From NCBI RefSeq assembly GCF_000147815.2, contig NC_015951.1:124001-188000 (forward strand): DNA of 64,000 nucleotides. Reading direction: 5' to 3'. This document shows, piece after piece, positions 25,301-33,739 of the stretch (the stretch's first letter is position 1; each line of letters opens with the position of its first letter). The translations under genes and the position numbers were made by a program. The notes beneath the pieces are model-generated. The model was not told the DNA's origin, ran no database searches, and saw only the letters and a list, made by a program, of their open reading frames with translations. Source of the DNA: Streptomyces violaceusniger Tu 4113 (GTDB taxonomy: Bacteria; Actinomycetota; Actinomycetes; Streptomycetales; Streptomycetaceae).

Positions 25301-26046
25301 CCGACTTAGCCCTCTTCGCCGAGACCTCCCAGCCCAAGGAGCCAGCCCGGCCCGCGACCGCTCCCGTCGTCCACGGTGCGGTCATCATCAGCGCCGTGGA
25401 GACCGCGTGGAAGGAGATCCGCCGCCGCTATGACGGCGTCCCGGACATCTCCGTCACCACCCCGCCCACCGCCGGCGCGCAGGACCCCACCAAGTGCACG
25501 GCGCTGCGCACCGGCCGCCGCTTCATCCGCGACGGCCGCCTGACCATGGAGCTCCAAGTGTCCTCCGGCACCTTGGGACTCGGCGGACGTCCGATGATGG
25601 AGGGGCTGCTGCATCACGCCGCGCATGGCCTCGCCCTGGACCGGGGCATCACCGACGTCAGCGGCGGTGACCGGCGCTGGCACAACAAGCGGTACGGGCG
25701 CCTCGCCCGGGAAGTCGGCCTCACCCCGCCCGCACGGGCCGCCCGCGTCGTCGGCATGGGCCGCTGCCCGCTGTCCGACGCCGAGGCCGCGAAGTGGGCC
25801 AAGGTAATCGCTGCCCTGGACGCCGCGGCCGCCGTCCAACTCGAAGCCACCGTCGAGGCCGTGGCCCCGCCGCGCGGCGGCCGATCCGGTGCCCGCTTCC
25901 TGATCGTCTGCGAGTGCACCCCGCCCCGCCGCCAGCAGGTCACCCCCTTCTTCTTCGAACAGGGGCCGCTGTTGTGCGGGCTGTGCCTGGCCAAGTTCCG
26001 GCCCGCCGACACGTCCGTGCCCCACCAGGGCGCCGGGGACGGCTGA
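25297..26046 (+). CDS. SprT-like family protein with a substituted catalytic motif
   Basis: 249 residues from GTG 25297, coupled to the resolvase stop (GTGA). The middle shows the SprT/HEAAH-type layout: MMEGLLHHAAHGLALDRGI, DRRWHNKRYGRLAREVGL. A C-terminal zinc-ribbon-like part follows (IVCECTPPRRQQV, LLCGLCLAKF). In the expected HExxH the Glu is replaced, giving HHAAH, so hydrolase activity is doubtful. Resolvase plus SprT-like pairs occur in Streptomyces mobile regions (from memory). Confidence 0.65.
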   Translation: MTDLALFAETSQPKEPARPATAPVVHGAVIISAVETAWKEIRRRYDGVPDISVTTPPTAGAQDPTKCTALRTGRRFIRDGRLTMELQVSSGTLGLGGRPMMEGLLHHAAHGLALDRGITDVSGGDRRWHNKRYGRLAREVGLTPPARAARVVGMGRCPLSDAEAAKWAKVIAALDAAAAVQLEATVEAVAPPRGGRSGARFLIVCECTPPRRQQVTPFFFEQGPLLCGLCLAKFRPADTSVPHQGAGDG

Positions 26047-26320
26047 GTGCCTGACGCTGTCGGGGATCTTGAAAATCGGAGTCGTTCAGCGTGGTCAACG
26101 TGCTGGTGACGCGATGCGTTTCCCCTGATCAGAGCTTCGCAATTAGGTTGGCGAGCCCCTGAGGGCCGCTCCTCCGCGTCCATCCCAGCCCTCCACCTCA
26201 CCGCTCGTCCGTCTCCCTCCCAACGAGAGCCGGCGGCGCGAGTCGCGGAAGTCCTCAGACACGTTCGGCTTCTGAGCTAGGCGAACACCAGTCAGGACTT
26301 TGAACACAGGCACTGAGGCG

Positions 26321-26670
26321 ATGGTCTTCGTCTGCGTACACGGCGACTGGGGCCGCATCGACGTCACCCAGGCTGATCTCGGCTGCGGCCAGGACCGGGA
26401 GAGCATCTACAAGGTCAAGCCGCCCGCACCGCTGACCTGCTACGAGTGCGACTGGCGGCTGCACCTGGTCCACAAGACCCACGGCACCTACGACCTGTGG
26501 TTCCTGCGGCACGCCAACAACGCCCCGCACTGCGCCACAAAGACTGCGGGCGAGGGGATGGCTCACCACCTGCTCAAGCTCGACCTCGCCCATCACGCCC
26601 GCGCAGCCGGCTGGAGCACCGAGTACGAGGTCTCCGCCCCGGACGGCTCCTGGCGGGCTGACGTGATGGG
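26321..26670 (+). pseudogene. Truncated CoiA-like competence/DNA-end protein
   Basis: From ATG 26321: MVFVCVHGDWGRIDVTQADL, a Cys/His patch (LTCYECDWRLHLVHKTH), then GMAHHLLKLDLAHHARAAGW and SAPDGSWRADVMG. The last two segments are the conserved N-terminal block of CoiA-like nuclease-related proteins, which normally continue for 200 or more residues. After about 26670 the frame turns into the antisense of a lipoprotein gene, so the nuclease part is gone. The 26047-26320 stretch before it holds no gene I can support. Confidence 0.55.
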
Positions 26671-26764
26671 GGAGCGCGGGTCGTGGAACGGAAAGTCCGC
26701 TGCCCTGGTGCGTCACACACCAGGGCAGCGGGGCAGTGGGCCTCATGGCATAGCTGTGAGCTGG

Positions 26765-27490
26765 TCAGCCGATGGGGTTGACGAAGGTGCCGGGGTGGGT
26801 GGCGCCGCGCTGGTCGACGAGGGTGTCGGTTTCCCAGGGCCACTCGATCTTGAGGGCCTTGGTCTCGTTGGGCGGGGTGATCTCGACCCAGGCCGGCTGG
26901 TAGAAGCCCTCTTCCTCCTTGGTGAAGGCGAGGTTGAGGGTGAACTCGGTGCTCTGGCCGGCCTCCACCTCCAGGGGGCTCCACTTCTGCGAGGAGCGGA
27001 CCAGGGACCAGCGCTCGCCGCCGTTGATCGAGGTCAGGTCCACACCGGGGAAGCCGCCGAGCTTGCAGGAGTAGTTGCCCTTGTTCATCAGGACGATGGT
27101 GGCGGTCGTCCCGCCGTCCTCCGGCACCGGGAGCGCGTCCTGGCCCGTGGCGAAGGCGGCTTCCAGGTTTTCGGTGTGGCAGCGCTCGACGCCCGCGTGC
27201 GCCCTGCCGCCGCCTTCGGTGGCGGCCTGCCCGCCGCCCGACTGCTTCTCCGCGGCGCCCGCCTCCGAGCCCCCCTTGGCCTTGGCGTCGGAACCCTGCG
27301 CACCGTGGGAGGAACCCGAGGAGCCGCTGGACCCGGCCGGGGCCGTGTCGGTCTGGCCCGCGGACTTCTTATCGCCGGTGTCCGAGCCGTTGCAGGCCGT
27401 CAGGGTCAGGGCGGCGGCCGCGGTCAGGACCGCGGCCGCCACGCGGAGAGTGCGACGGCGGGCGATGCGGGCAGTGGTGTTGGAACGCAT
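26765..27490 (-). CDS. DUF4232-type lipoprotein
   Basis: 241 residues. The signal peptide ends in a lipobox, AALTLTACNGS, so the mature protein starts with a lipid-anchored Cys on the outer face of the membrane. A long Ser/Gly/Ala-rich linker (residues 40-105) leads to a DUF4232 domain (CHTENLEAAFATGQ, TIVLMNKGNYSCKLGGFPGV, WSPLEVEAGQSTEFTLNLAF). This is a frequent Streptomyces cell-surface family without a defined role. ATG 27490 is preceded by gggggaccc. Complete. Confidence 0.87.
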   Translation of the reverse strand: MRSNTTARIARRRTLRVAAAVLTAAAALTLTACNGSDTGDKKSAGQTDTAPAGSSGSSGSSHGAQGSDAKAKGGSEAGAAEKQSGGGQAATEGGGRAHAGVERCHTENLEAAFATGQDALPVPEDGGTTATIVLMNKGNYSCKLGGFPGVDLTSINGGERWSLVRSSQKWSPLEVEAGQSTEFTLNLAFTKEEEGFYQPAWVEITPPNETKALKIEWPWETDTLVDQRGATHPGTFVNPIG

Positions 27491-27876
27491 TTCGGGTCCC
27501 CCAGAGCGGTCGATGTCGTGGTCTGCTCGGTACGACAACAACTCTGACCGGGGCCACTACCGCAACACCGCCGTCCCACTAACATCCGGCTAACACGACT
27601 GTGACCAGGGAAAAGACGCCAAGGGCACGCCCGTCCCCACCATGGCGGCGAGCAGTGGCAGACCGATCAGGGAGCTGGCGCCGGTGTGCCCGAAGGACAC
27701 CGCCCACCGTGCCATGGGCAGGGACCGGAACCGGTCCATCACGCCGAACCAGCAGCGGTTCTGCTCGGTCGTGTACGCCCGGCGCGCCTTCGTTCTGCCC
27801 GCGCTGGCCATGGAGCGACCAGCAAGAGGCCCCGGCGAGAGCGGGGCTCGTCAGACCCCTCGGCCGTCAGGGACGG
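27491..27876. other. Intergenic region with no supported gene
   Basis: Only weak overlapping frames are present. A minus-strand frame at 27590-27811 (RRAYTTEQNRCWFGVMDRFR ... LPLLAAMVG) might be a remnant, but it lacks a clear ribosome-binding site and family. The promoter of the lipoprotein gene must lie near 27490-27600. Confidence 0.4.
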
Positions 27877-28173
27877 TCAGTACACCTGGACGCGGGTGAG
27901 GACGATGTGCGGCGGGTCGGCGTCAGCAACGATCACGTACTCGGCCACGCCGAGTACTCCATCCCGGCCGAGCGGCATCCGCCGCTGCTGCGGCCACTTC
28001 GCCGAGGCGGTGCTGCCCGGCACCATGCCCCGGGTCTCGTTGATCTGAACCGTCGCCGCGATGATCGCCCCGAAGACCTCACCCGGCAGGGATAAGTCGG
28101 CCAGCAGCGCGTCGACCTCTTCGGACAGTTCACACGGCCAGCCTTCCGGCTCCTGGCCGTACGACTCACTCAA
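27877..28173 (-). CDS. Small protein B of the second two-gene module
   Basis: 98 residues from TTG 28173. The overlap with the preceding gene is 8 nt (TTGAGTGA), the same geometry as in the first module (9783). The C-terminus GVAEYVIVADADPPHIVLTR then VQVY matches the first copy's GIAEYRI...VILTRI. A GST motif (VPGSTASAKWPQQ) is also shared. A RelE/ParE-like toxin or an adaptor is possible; not proven. Confidence 0.65.
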   Translation of the reverse strand: MSESYGQEPEGWPCELSEEVDALLADLSLPGEVFGAIIAATVQINETRGMVPGSTASAKWPQQRRMPLGRDGVLGVAEYVIVADADPPHIVLTRVQVY

Positions 28174-28456
28174 CGGGCAGCCCGGCTGCCCGGCGGCGCG
28201 CGATGGCCGCCGCGACGCTATTTGTGGGCAGGGTGCCGTTCAGCGCGGCCTCGGTGAACCGGCCGACGGACGGGTCGGTGTCGAGCATCGCCTCGCACCA
28301 CCAGCGCCGCAGCACCGCCTCGGCGTCCTCCGGCGCGGCCGCCAGGAGCTCGCGGTAGAACTCCATCCGCCGCTCGCCCTCGAGCGCGGCCGCGATGCCC
28401 TCGGCGTTCCGCGGCACCCGGTCCGGCTCGTGCGGGTGAATTGGCTGTGCGCTCAT
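28166..28456 (-). CDS. Small protein A of the second two-gene module (DUF6247-like)
   Basis: 96 residues from ATG 28456, preceded by ggaagggg. Conserved blocks GIAAALEGERRMEFYRELLA, WWCEAMLDTDPSVGRFTEA and LPTNSVAAAIARRRAAG match those of the protein at 9488. The gene pair is in opposite orientation to the first pair, 18 kb away. The role could be antitoxin, adaptor or regulator. Confidence 0.7.
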   Translation of the reverse strand: MSAQPIHPHEPDRVPRNAEGIAAALEGERRMEFYRELLAAAPEDAEAVLRRWWCEAMLDTDPSVGRFTEAALNGTLPTNSVAAAIARRRAAGLPVE

Positions 28457-28554
28457 CGAGTGGCCCCTTCCATCTGGCCCCGAGTCTGCCGCGTCCCGAA
28501 CGGCCCCGTCGACCGGATCGCCGTCCCGTCGTGCACCAGTCGCCTCTCCCCTGC

Positions 28555-29583
28555 TCACCGGCAGGTCGCACAGGCGTCGCCGATGGTGGGGTCGTAGCGG
28601 TGGCCGCAGGTGCAGCGGGGCCAGCCCAGGCAGGTGGGGCACTGCTTGTAGGGGTCGGCGACGGGGAGGCCGCAGGTGCCGCCCCGGCCTTCGCATTCAC
28701 TGTGCGGCGGCCGGTAGGCGACCGCTTGGGCCGGGGTGCGGTTGGCCGCCGTGGACGCAGTCTGCGCCTGGTCGTCGCCGGGCCGGTCGTCATCCTTGTT
28801 GTGGGGGTCGGGCCCGCGGCCGGGCAGGAGCCACCCACCGCGGCAGACGCTGCACGGCAGGTCGTCGTCGGCCGGCCGGTCAGGTGGGGCAGGGAGCCAG
28901 CCGTCTTCGCACCGACCGGCGCACGGGGTGGGGGCCAGCAGCCACACGGCGACGTCATCGGGCCGGTACCCGTCGTCTTCGTCGGTTTTGCGTTCAAGGG
29001 GCCGGCTGGCCCAGGTGGTCCACCAGCGCCGCTCGATCCGTGCGGTGAGCCGCGCGGCGGGCTGGCGGAGCAACTCGTCCCGGATGGTCTGCAGAACGGC
29101 GGGCGGCACGCCACCCCCGCACGCACGGAGCAGCTTGTCCGGAAGTGCGGCCAGGACGGCACGGACCGGATCGGCCGTGGAGGCCGTGCGCTGGCAGGCT
29201 GCGCACTGATCCCAGGCGCGGGGGTAGTAGGTCCGCGCCCAGCGGTCGTGCTTGTCCTTGCGCTGCTCGGCTTCGACACGGGTGGTGGTCTCAGCGGAGG
29301 CCGGGCGGGCAGGGAGGGGGGCGGAGCAGGTACGGCACCGGTCCCGGCAGCCACGGCAGAGCCTGCCTTCCTGGTCCGTGGCCGCCTGACACTCCGGGCA
29401 CTCGCGCCGGCAGACCGCGCACAGGTGATCTTCCGGATGCGGTTGCGACAGCCAGCGGTGCTCGCCCTGGCACCGCACGCACCTGCGGGTGTCGGTGTCC
29501 TCGCGGTGAGTGGCAAGGATGGGCCGGCCAGGGCACTGGTCGCACCGGATGGTGGGGCGGTCGGTGTTGCGGTGCAGGATCAT
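28555..29583 (-). CDS. Multi-zinc-finger protein coupled to a winged-helix protein
   Basis: 342 residues with many CxxC pairs: IRCDQCPG, RRCVRCQG, HLCAVCRRECPEC, RLCRGCRDRCRTC, DQCAACQ, CSVCRGG, CPTCLGWPRCTCG and a final ACATC. The central part (residues 120-230) is helical. It overlaps the upstream gene by ATGA and so is co-translated with the winged-helix protein. It may assist that protein in DNA binding or replication; no family name can be assigned safely. Confidence 0.7.
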   Translation of the reverse strand: MILHRNTDRPTIRCDQCPGRPILATHREDTDTRRCVRCQGEHRWLSQPHPEDHLCAVCRRECPECQAATDQEGRLCRGCRDRCRTCSAPLPARPASAETTTRVEAEQRKDKHDRWARTYYPRAWDQCAACQRTASTADPVRAVLAALPDKLLRACGGGVPPAVLQTIRDELLRQPAARLTARIERRWWTTWASRPLERKTDEDDGYRPDDVAVWLLAPTPCAGRCEDGWLPAPPDRPADDDLPCSVCRGGWLLPGRGPDPHNKDDDRPGDDQAQTASTAANRTPAQAVAYRPPHSECEGRGGTCGLPVADPYKQCPTCLGWPRCTCGHRYDPTIGDACATCR

Positions 29584-31595
29584 GCGGCGCTCCCGGCATC
29601 GTGGGCGGAGGCGAGTCGGTCAGCGTAGCGGGTGGTGATGGCGCACCAGGTGGCCGTTGCGGCGGATACCCGGCGGGCGTGCTGTTGCGCGGATTCGGCC
29701 TCCTGGGCTGGCCGGTAAGCCGCGTGGGCGGCAGCCCGTGCGGCCGGGAGATCCTGCGGGGCGATGGCCGCGAGAGCGAGCAGCTGCTCCCGTACCGGCC
29801 CGGGCAGTTCCGGGTCCTCGCCGGCTGACAAGTCATCTGCGTGCGTTGGGCGGCCGGCCGCCGGCGCATCACCGTCTGGTGCCGGTGCGTTCGGTGGCGG
29901 GTCGGCTGGTTGCGGCAGCGGGGCCGCGAGGACGGCTTCGAGAGCCCGGCGGGCCTGCTCGGTCTGCATGGCATCGAGCTCGCATGCGTCGCAGCGGACA
30001 CGGTCCGTCGCCCGGCCGCGGGTCAGGTTCGCGCAGCCGCGATGGGCACACGGCACCAGCGTCATGCCGCCAGGCGTGTAGGGCAGGCCGACGCTCAATG
30101 CCCAGGACAGCGCGTCCCGGCGGAATGCGTAGGGCCTGTTCGGATCTCCCGTGGCCAGCGGTCGGAGCCGCTGTTCCAGCCGAGTCGCGATGATCGCGTC
30201 GGTCTCGCCGTCGGCGAGCAGTCCGCGCACCAGCCGCGTCAGGGCCTCTCGCTGAAAGCCGCTCGGCGACGGGATGACGGCCGACAAGATGCCCGCTACC
30301 TGCGGAACCTGACCGGACAATGCCCCCAAAGAAGTGAAAGAAGACAAAAGTGGGCGGTTTGGTTGTTCCGCGCGGAGCGCGCTCTGCCCACCACCGTCCC
30401 GCAGTAGGCCATCGCCCGGACGGGGAAGCTCGCCCTCGCGCGCGCCCGCGCGCTCCGGCCGACGGCCTTCACCCCCACGGCCTTCGCCGGAACAGCCACC
30501 AGAGAGCTCAACTGGAGAGACAGGAGTAACCACAGGAGCGTGAGAAGCGTGGAGGTGAGCAGCACCGGCGAGGGCTGCAACACCGCCCTCCTGCCGCTGC
30601 CCGGAGCCCTCCGCCCCCGTAATCGCAGGGACCACAGGGCTACCGGAAGCCTCATGATCTCCGGATGCAGCACAGGCGAGGTCTGAAAACACCGAGGTGA
30701 CGGCCTTGCTGGCCTCCCCGATGCGCAGCCCGTGAGCCTGAGCGACCGGGAGCAGCCGCACCCGGCTGCGCGCGTTCAACCCGGACGCCGTCTCACGACG
30801 CTCCACCGCCAGCACGCCCCGCTCCTGGAGCCGCGCCAGCACCTTCGCCCCGGCCGCCGGCGAGCACCCCAGCAGCCGCCCCGCCGTCGCCGCCGGACGC
30901 CCACGGGACGTGTCCACGCTGCCGGGGCATAGCTGCAGCCAGCCACGCGAGTTCGAGGACAGCACCATCAGCAGCAGCCCGAGACGGTCCGTTGCCGCTC
31001 CGCGACCCGTACGGTCCGCGAGCAGCCCCGGAGGTGTCGGCTCCTTCTCCTTGTGCGTCCACCCCGGCCCGAACAGGACCTCGATCAGCTTCAGCAGCAC
31101 CGCCAGTTCCACCCGCGACAACGCCAGAACGTGCCGCCGGTCTCCGGCGTGCTGTGCCCGGTACATCGGGACCACCCAGCACTCCAAGCCCGTCGTCCAT
31201 CCGGCCGCGTTAGTCGTCGCGAGCGAGCCGAGCACGCCGCACTCCCGCAGCCGCGGCAGCACCGTATGCGCCACCCGCGACACCTTCAGCCCCAGCCACC
31301 GGCCCAACTCCCCCGCACGGATCTCCGTGCTGTAGTCCGCAGCGACCCGCGCCTTCGCCATCAGTACTACCGACGCCAGCCGCGCTGGGTCACCAGCACC
31401 CTCCAGTGCCGGGTCTGACACCAACATGCGCACCGCCGCGAGCAGTCGGGCGCGCATCGTCTTCGACAGCTGGAGCGGGTTGCCCAGCTCCAGCTCCACC
31501 GCCGGGCCGGCTTGTTTCGGCACGGACCGCAACCGACGCCGACTCTGCCCAGGCACCCACGTCCTCACGGCGGCCTCGGCCGCCACGGCACTCAC
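29580..31595 (-). CDS. Winged-helix DNA-binding protein, possible plasmid replication/maintenance factor
   Basis: 671 residues from GTG 31595. Residues 40-290 have two winged-helix-like units (ELGRWLGLKVSRVAHTVLPR and GRLLGCSPAAGAKVLARLQE). A long disordered Gly/Ser/Glu-rich linker follows (about 310-420). The C-terminal part has helical stretches and a Cys/His cluster, VPCAHRGCANLTRGRATDRV then CDACELD. The two DNA-binding units and the coupled zinc-finger partner resemble replication genes of actinomycete plasmids in layout, but no initiator motif was recognised. The low-complexity centre, with runs such as ctcgcgcgcgcccgcgcgct, might hide iterons. Confidence 0.55.
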   Translation of the reverse strand: MSAVAAEAAVRTWVPGQSRRRLRSVPKQAGPAVELELGNPLQLSKTMRARLLAAVRMLVSDPALEGAGDPARLASVVLMAKARVAADYSTEIRAGELGRWLGLKVSRVAHTVLPRLRECGVLGSLATTNAAGWTTGLECWVVPMYRAQHAGDRRHVLALSRVELAVLLKLIEVLFGPGWTHKEKEPTPPGLLADRTGRGAATDRLGLLLMVLSSNSRGWLQLCPGSVDTSRGRPAATAGRLLGCSPAAGAKVLARLQERGVLAVERRETASGLNARSRVRLLPVAQAHGLRIGEASKAVTSVFSDLACAASGDHEASGSPVVPAITGAEGSGQRQEGGVAALAGAAHLHASHAPVVTPVSPVELSGGCSGEGRGGEGRRPERAGAREGELPRPGDGLLRDGGGQSALRAEQPNRPLLSSFTSLGALSGQVPQVAGILSAVIPSPSGFQREALTRLVRGLLADGETDAIIATRLEQRLRPLATGDPNRPYAFRRDALSWALSVGLPYTPGGMTLVPCAHRGCANLTRGRATDRVRCDACELDAMQTEQARRALEAVLAAPLPQPADPPPNAPAPDGDAPAAGRPTHADDLSAGEDPELPGPVREQLLALAAIAPQDLPAARAAAHAAYRPAQEAESAQQHARRVSAATATWCAITTRYADRLASAHDAGSAA

Positions 31596-32583
31596 CGGGC
31601 CGCCCGAACGACAGCACGGGCAGACGGCAACAGAAACGCGTTAAAGATCATGCGGCGAGCCTCGAACGGATCGCCTGTGGACAGAGATCGGCCCCAGTTG
31701 CACCGGCGGCTGGGGGCAACGGTGCAGAGAACGGCCGCGGGCGCGAGCAGACCGGCGAGCGGCGCAGAGGACGTCACACCTGCAACAGGTGTCGAGATCC
31801 GCCGCGGTGTGACACCGAACGAGCATTGATCTTCTCGCCGAGCGGGACATGCTGGGTGAATCGGACTGTGATATCCGGCCAGACGGGACTTCGTAGACGT
31901 GCAAACATGGATGAAACGGACGTATCTGGGCTGGCGAAAGCCAGAACGGTCATGCAAAATGAGAGCTGCTCCTCTCCTTGTGTGAGGGCATGACGAAGCC
32001 CCTCGTGGTCTTCGTGGTTCCTGGGAAAGAACCAAGGTTCGAACCGTTCGACCGGCCGCTAACCGATCGGACGACTCCTTCGGGAGGGCCTGCTAAGCCC
32101 ACCCGGTGGAATGTGGGGCGCTCGGCTGAGGTGACCGCTAATCACCTGGTTGGCAGAGCGTCCCGGCGGCTCAAGGCCCGCAGTGCGGGCGCCGCCTCGC
32201 GACTACGCCGTCTCGACCTCCAGGGGAGAGATGTGCCCGCGCCCGGACCGGCGCGGAAAAACAGCAACGGCACCCGGCCACCGGAGCGACGCGCGAGTCA
32301 TCGCTGCTACGGAGGCGGGTGCCGTGTGTGTCTGGCAGAAGATACGGGTACCCTGGGGCATGTCGAGACCATCCTGATCTTGGTCTGCGGCCGTGCCCCG
32401 GAGTGCAGCCTCGCGGGGCTTAACCATGTCTGTATTGATCTTATCCGCAAACACAGTACCCCCACTACTGCGCGTAACGACACCCCGTACTCCCCCGTGT
32501 CGCCTTGCTCCCAGGGCCTCCTGACGTGGCGCCACCTCTGGCTGACCTCGGCCCTTGGTAAACAGACGGACACTCAGACCGGC
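31596..32583. other. 988-bp intergenic control region
   Basis: No gene supported. It separates the minus-strand winged-helix operon from the plus-strand gene at 32584 and holds the palindromes at 31773-31816. An inverted AGGTGA-n7-TCACCT also sits at about 32128-32146. The plus-strand frame open from 31978 has poor codon structure and is treated as non-coding. The region is a candidate for the replication origin or maintenance control of the replicon. Confidence 0.4.
31773..31816. promoter_or_regulatory. Nested palindromes upstream of the winged-helix gene
   Basis: ACACCTGCAACAGGTGT (31776-31792) and GGTGTGACACC (31806-31816) are perfect palindromes around a short centre. In addition GTCACACC (31773-31780) and GGTGTGAC (31806-31813) form an 8-bp inverted repeat. 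They lie about 180 bp upstream of GTG 31595 on the minus strand and are good operator candidates. Confidence 0.5.
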
Positions 32584-33228
32584 ATGATGAGCATCATGCA
32601 CGCGACGCCAACCAACCCCCTCGACGTGGAGACATTCGCCGAGCCGGCGCAGCAGCGCCGCTTCGCCGCGGCGATGCACCGGATCGCCGCCGACCGTCCC
32701 CCAGGCGTCCCGGTACGCGTGTATATCAGCGCAGCCCCCCGCACGAGGAACAATCCGAAGTGGGAAAACTGGCTCGCCCAGATCACGGACGAACTCCCCG
32801 ACGGAGTCCAGATCCTCCACTACGGCAGCCTCTTCAGCGAAGACCGTCCCTACGACTGGGAGACCGTAGCCGACGACCTCGACGGGCTCGTCGTCGTTGG
32901 CAAACAGAAAAGACCCGGAAGCCGCGTCAATCTGCTCGGCCCCATCGCCCGCCTCGAACTGCGCTCCCTCGTCGCCCGAAAACCCGCCCTCCTCTACGGG
33001 CACAACCTCGGCCTCATCCCAGTCATCGACTGCAAGAGCCAGGTCCTGGCCCCCGAAGACGCACCCAGACTCAAACTCATTGCACCCAAGAGATGGAGGA
33101 AGGACGACTCCCCGACCCTCCACGCCGCCCTCCGCGCCCTGCGACCGCGCAGCACGGACGCCGGGACCGACCACGACATCGACGTACCGAGGCATCTGAT
33201 CCATCCGTTCGCTGCACCTCCCCGGTAA
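32584..33228 (+). CDS. Unknown protein with a Rossmann/TIR-like outline
   Basis: 214 residues, with in-frame ATGs at 32584, 32587 and 32596. The sequence VPVRVYISAAPRTRNNPKWE, DDLDGLVVVGKQKRPGSRV, GPIARLELRSLVARKPALLY and YGHNLGLIPVIDC looks like an alpha/beta fold of the nucleoside-deoxyribosyltransferase/TIR outline (strand, basic loop, Asp-rich helix, conserved GP.A..E). This is a visual impression, not a family match. No clear ribosome-binding site was found. The C-terminal tail is Arg/Pro-rich. Confidence 0.5.
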   Translation: MMSIMHATPTNPLDVETFAEPAQQRRFAAAMHRIAADRPPGVPVRVYISAAPRTRNNPKWENWLAQITDELPDGVQILHYGSLFSEDRPYDWETVADDLDGLVVVGKQKRPGSRVNLLGPIARLELRSLVARKPALLYGHNLGLIPVIDCKSQVLAPEDAPRLKLIAPKRWRKDDSPTLHAALRALRPRSTDAGTDHDIDVPRHLIHPFAAPPR

Positions 33229-33739
33229 CGCCTTGGCACCGCTCAGCCGCAGAAGCCCTTCGTAGCGCTGGTGTGGCCATGATCTGAACAGATCCTGAGG
33301 GTGGAATCCAAGGGGATCGGTCGAATCCCTTCGCGCTTCCCGCCGGGCGGGCGGCTTTCCACCTGTGGTTCCCGCCAGACGGGATCCACGCAGGGAGGGT
33401 GTTCGGGGAACGGCCCCCGGTGACCAGCCAAAGGGGGCCCTCAATGAGATCGCCGCAACTCGCGCAGGTGAGCAACGAACTCCTGGGCCTCAGCCGCATG
33501 CTCGTAGCGAGACTGGAGCACTTGGTCGAGGTCGGACGACACCATCGCCAGCGAGGGGAGAGAGCGCCGATCCCCGCGCAATGCCCGCTCGCCATACGCG
33601 AGCGCTGAGTCCAGGTCGCCTTCACGGGCCGCGACCACGCCCAATGTCACCCGGGCCTCGGCAATGCGCATGGGCGAACGCTCGGTTCCATCGAAGTCGG
33701 TGCCAGCGCGGATCACCTCGCGTGCGAGCTGCTCCGCTA

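Noticed and set aside
32030..32110. tRNA-like GGTTCGAACC stretch
   Set aside because: No acceptor or anticodon arms could be folded at the right distances; no tRNA was found in the window by eye.
31978..32583. N-terminal extension of the 32584 protein
   Set aside because: Codon structure is poor and the region contains palindromes; the ATG cluster at 32584-32596 is a better start.
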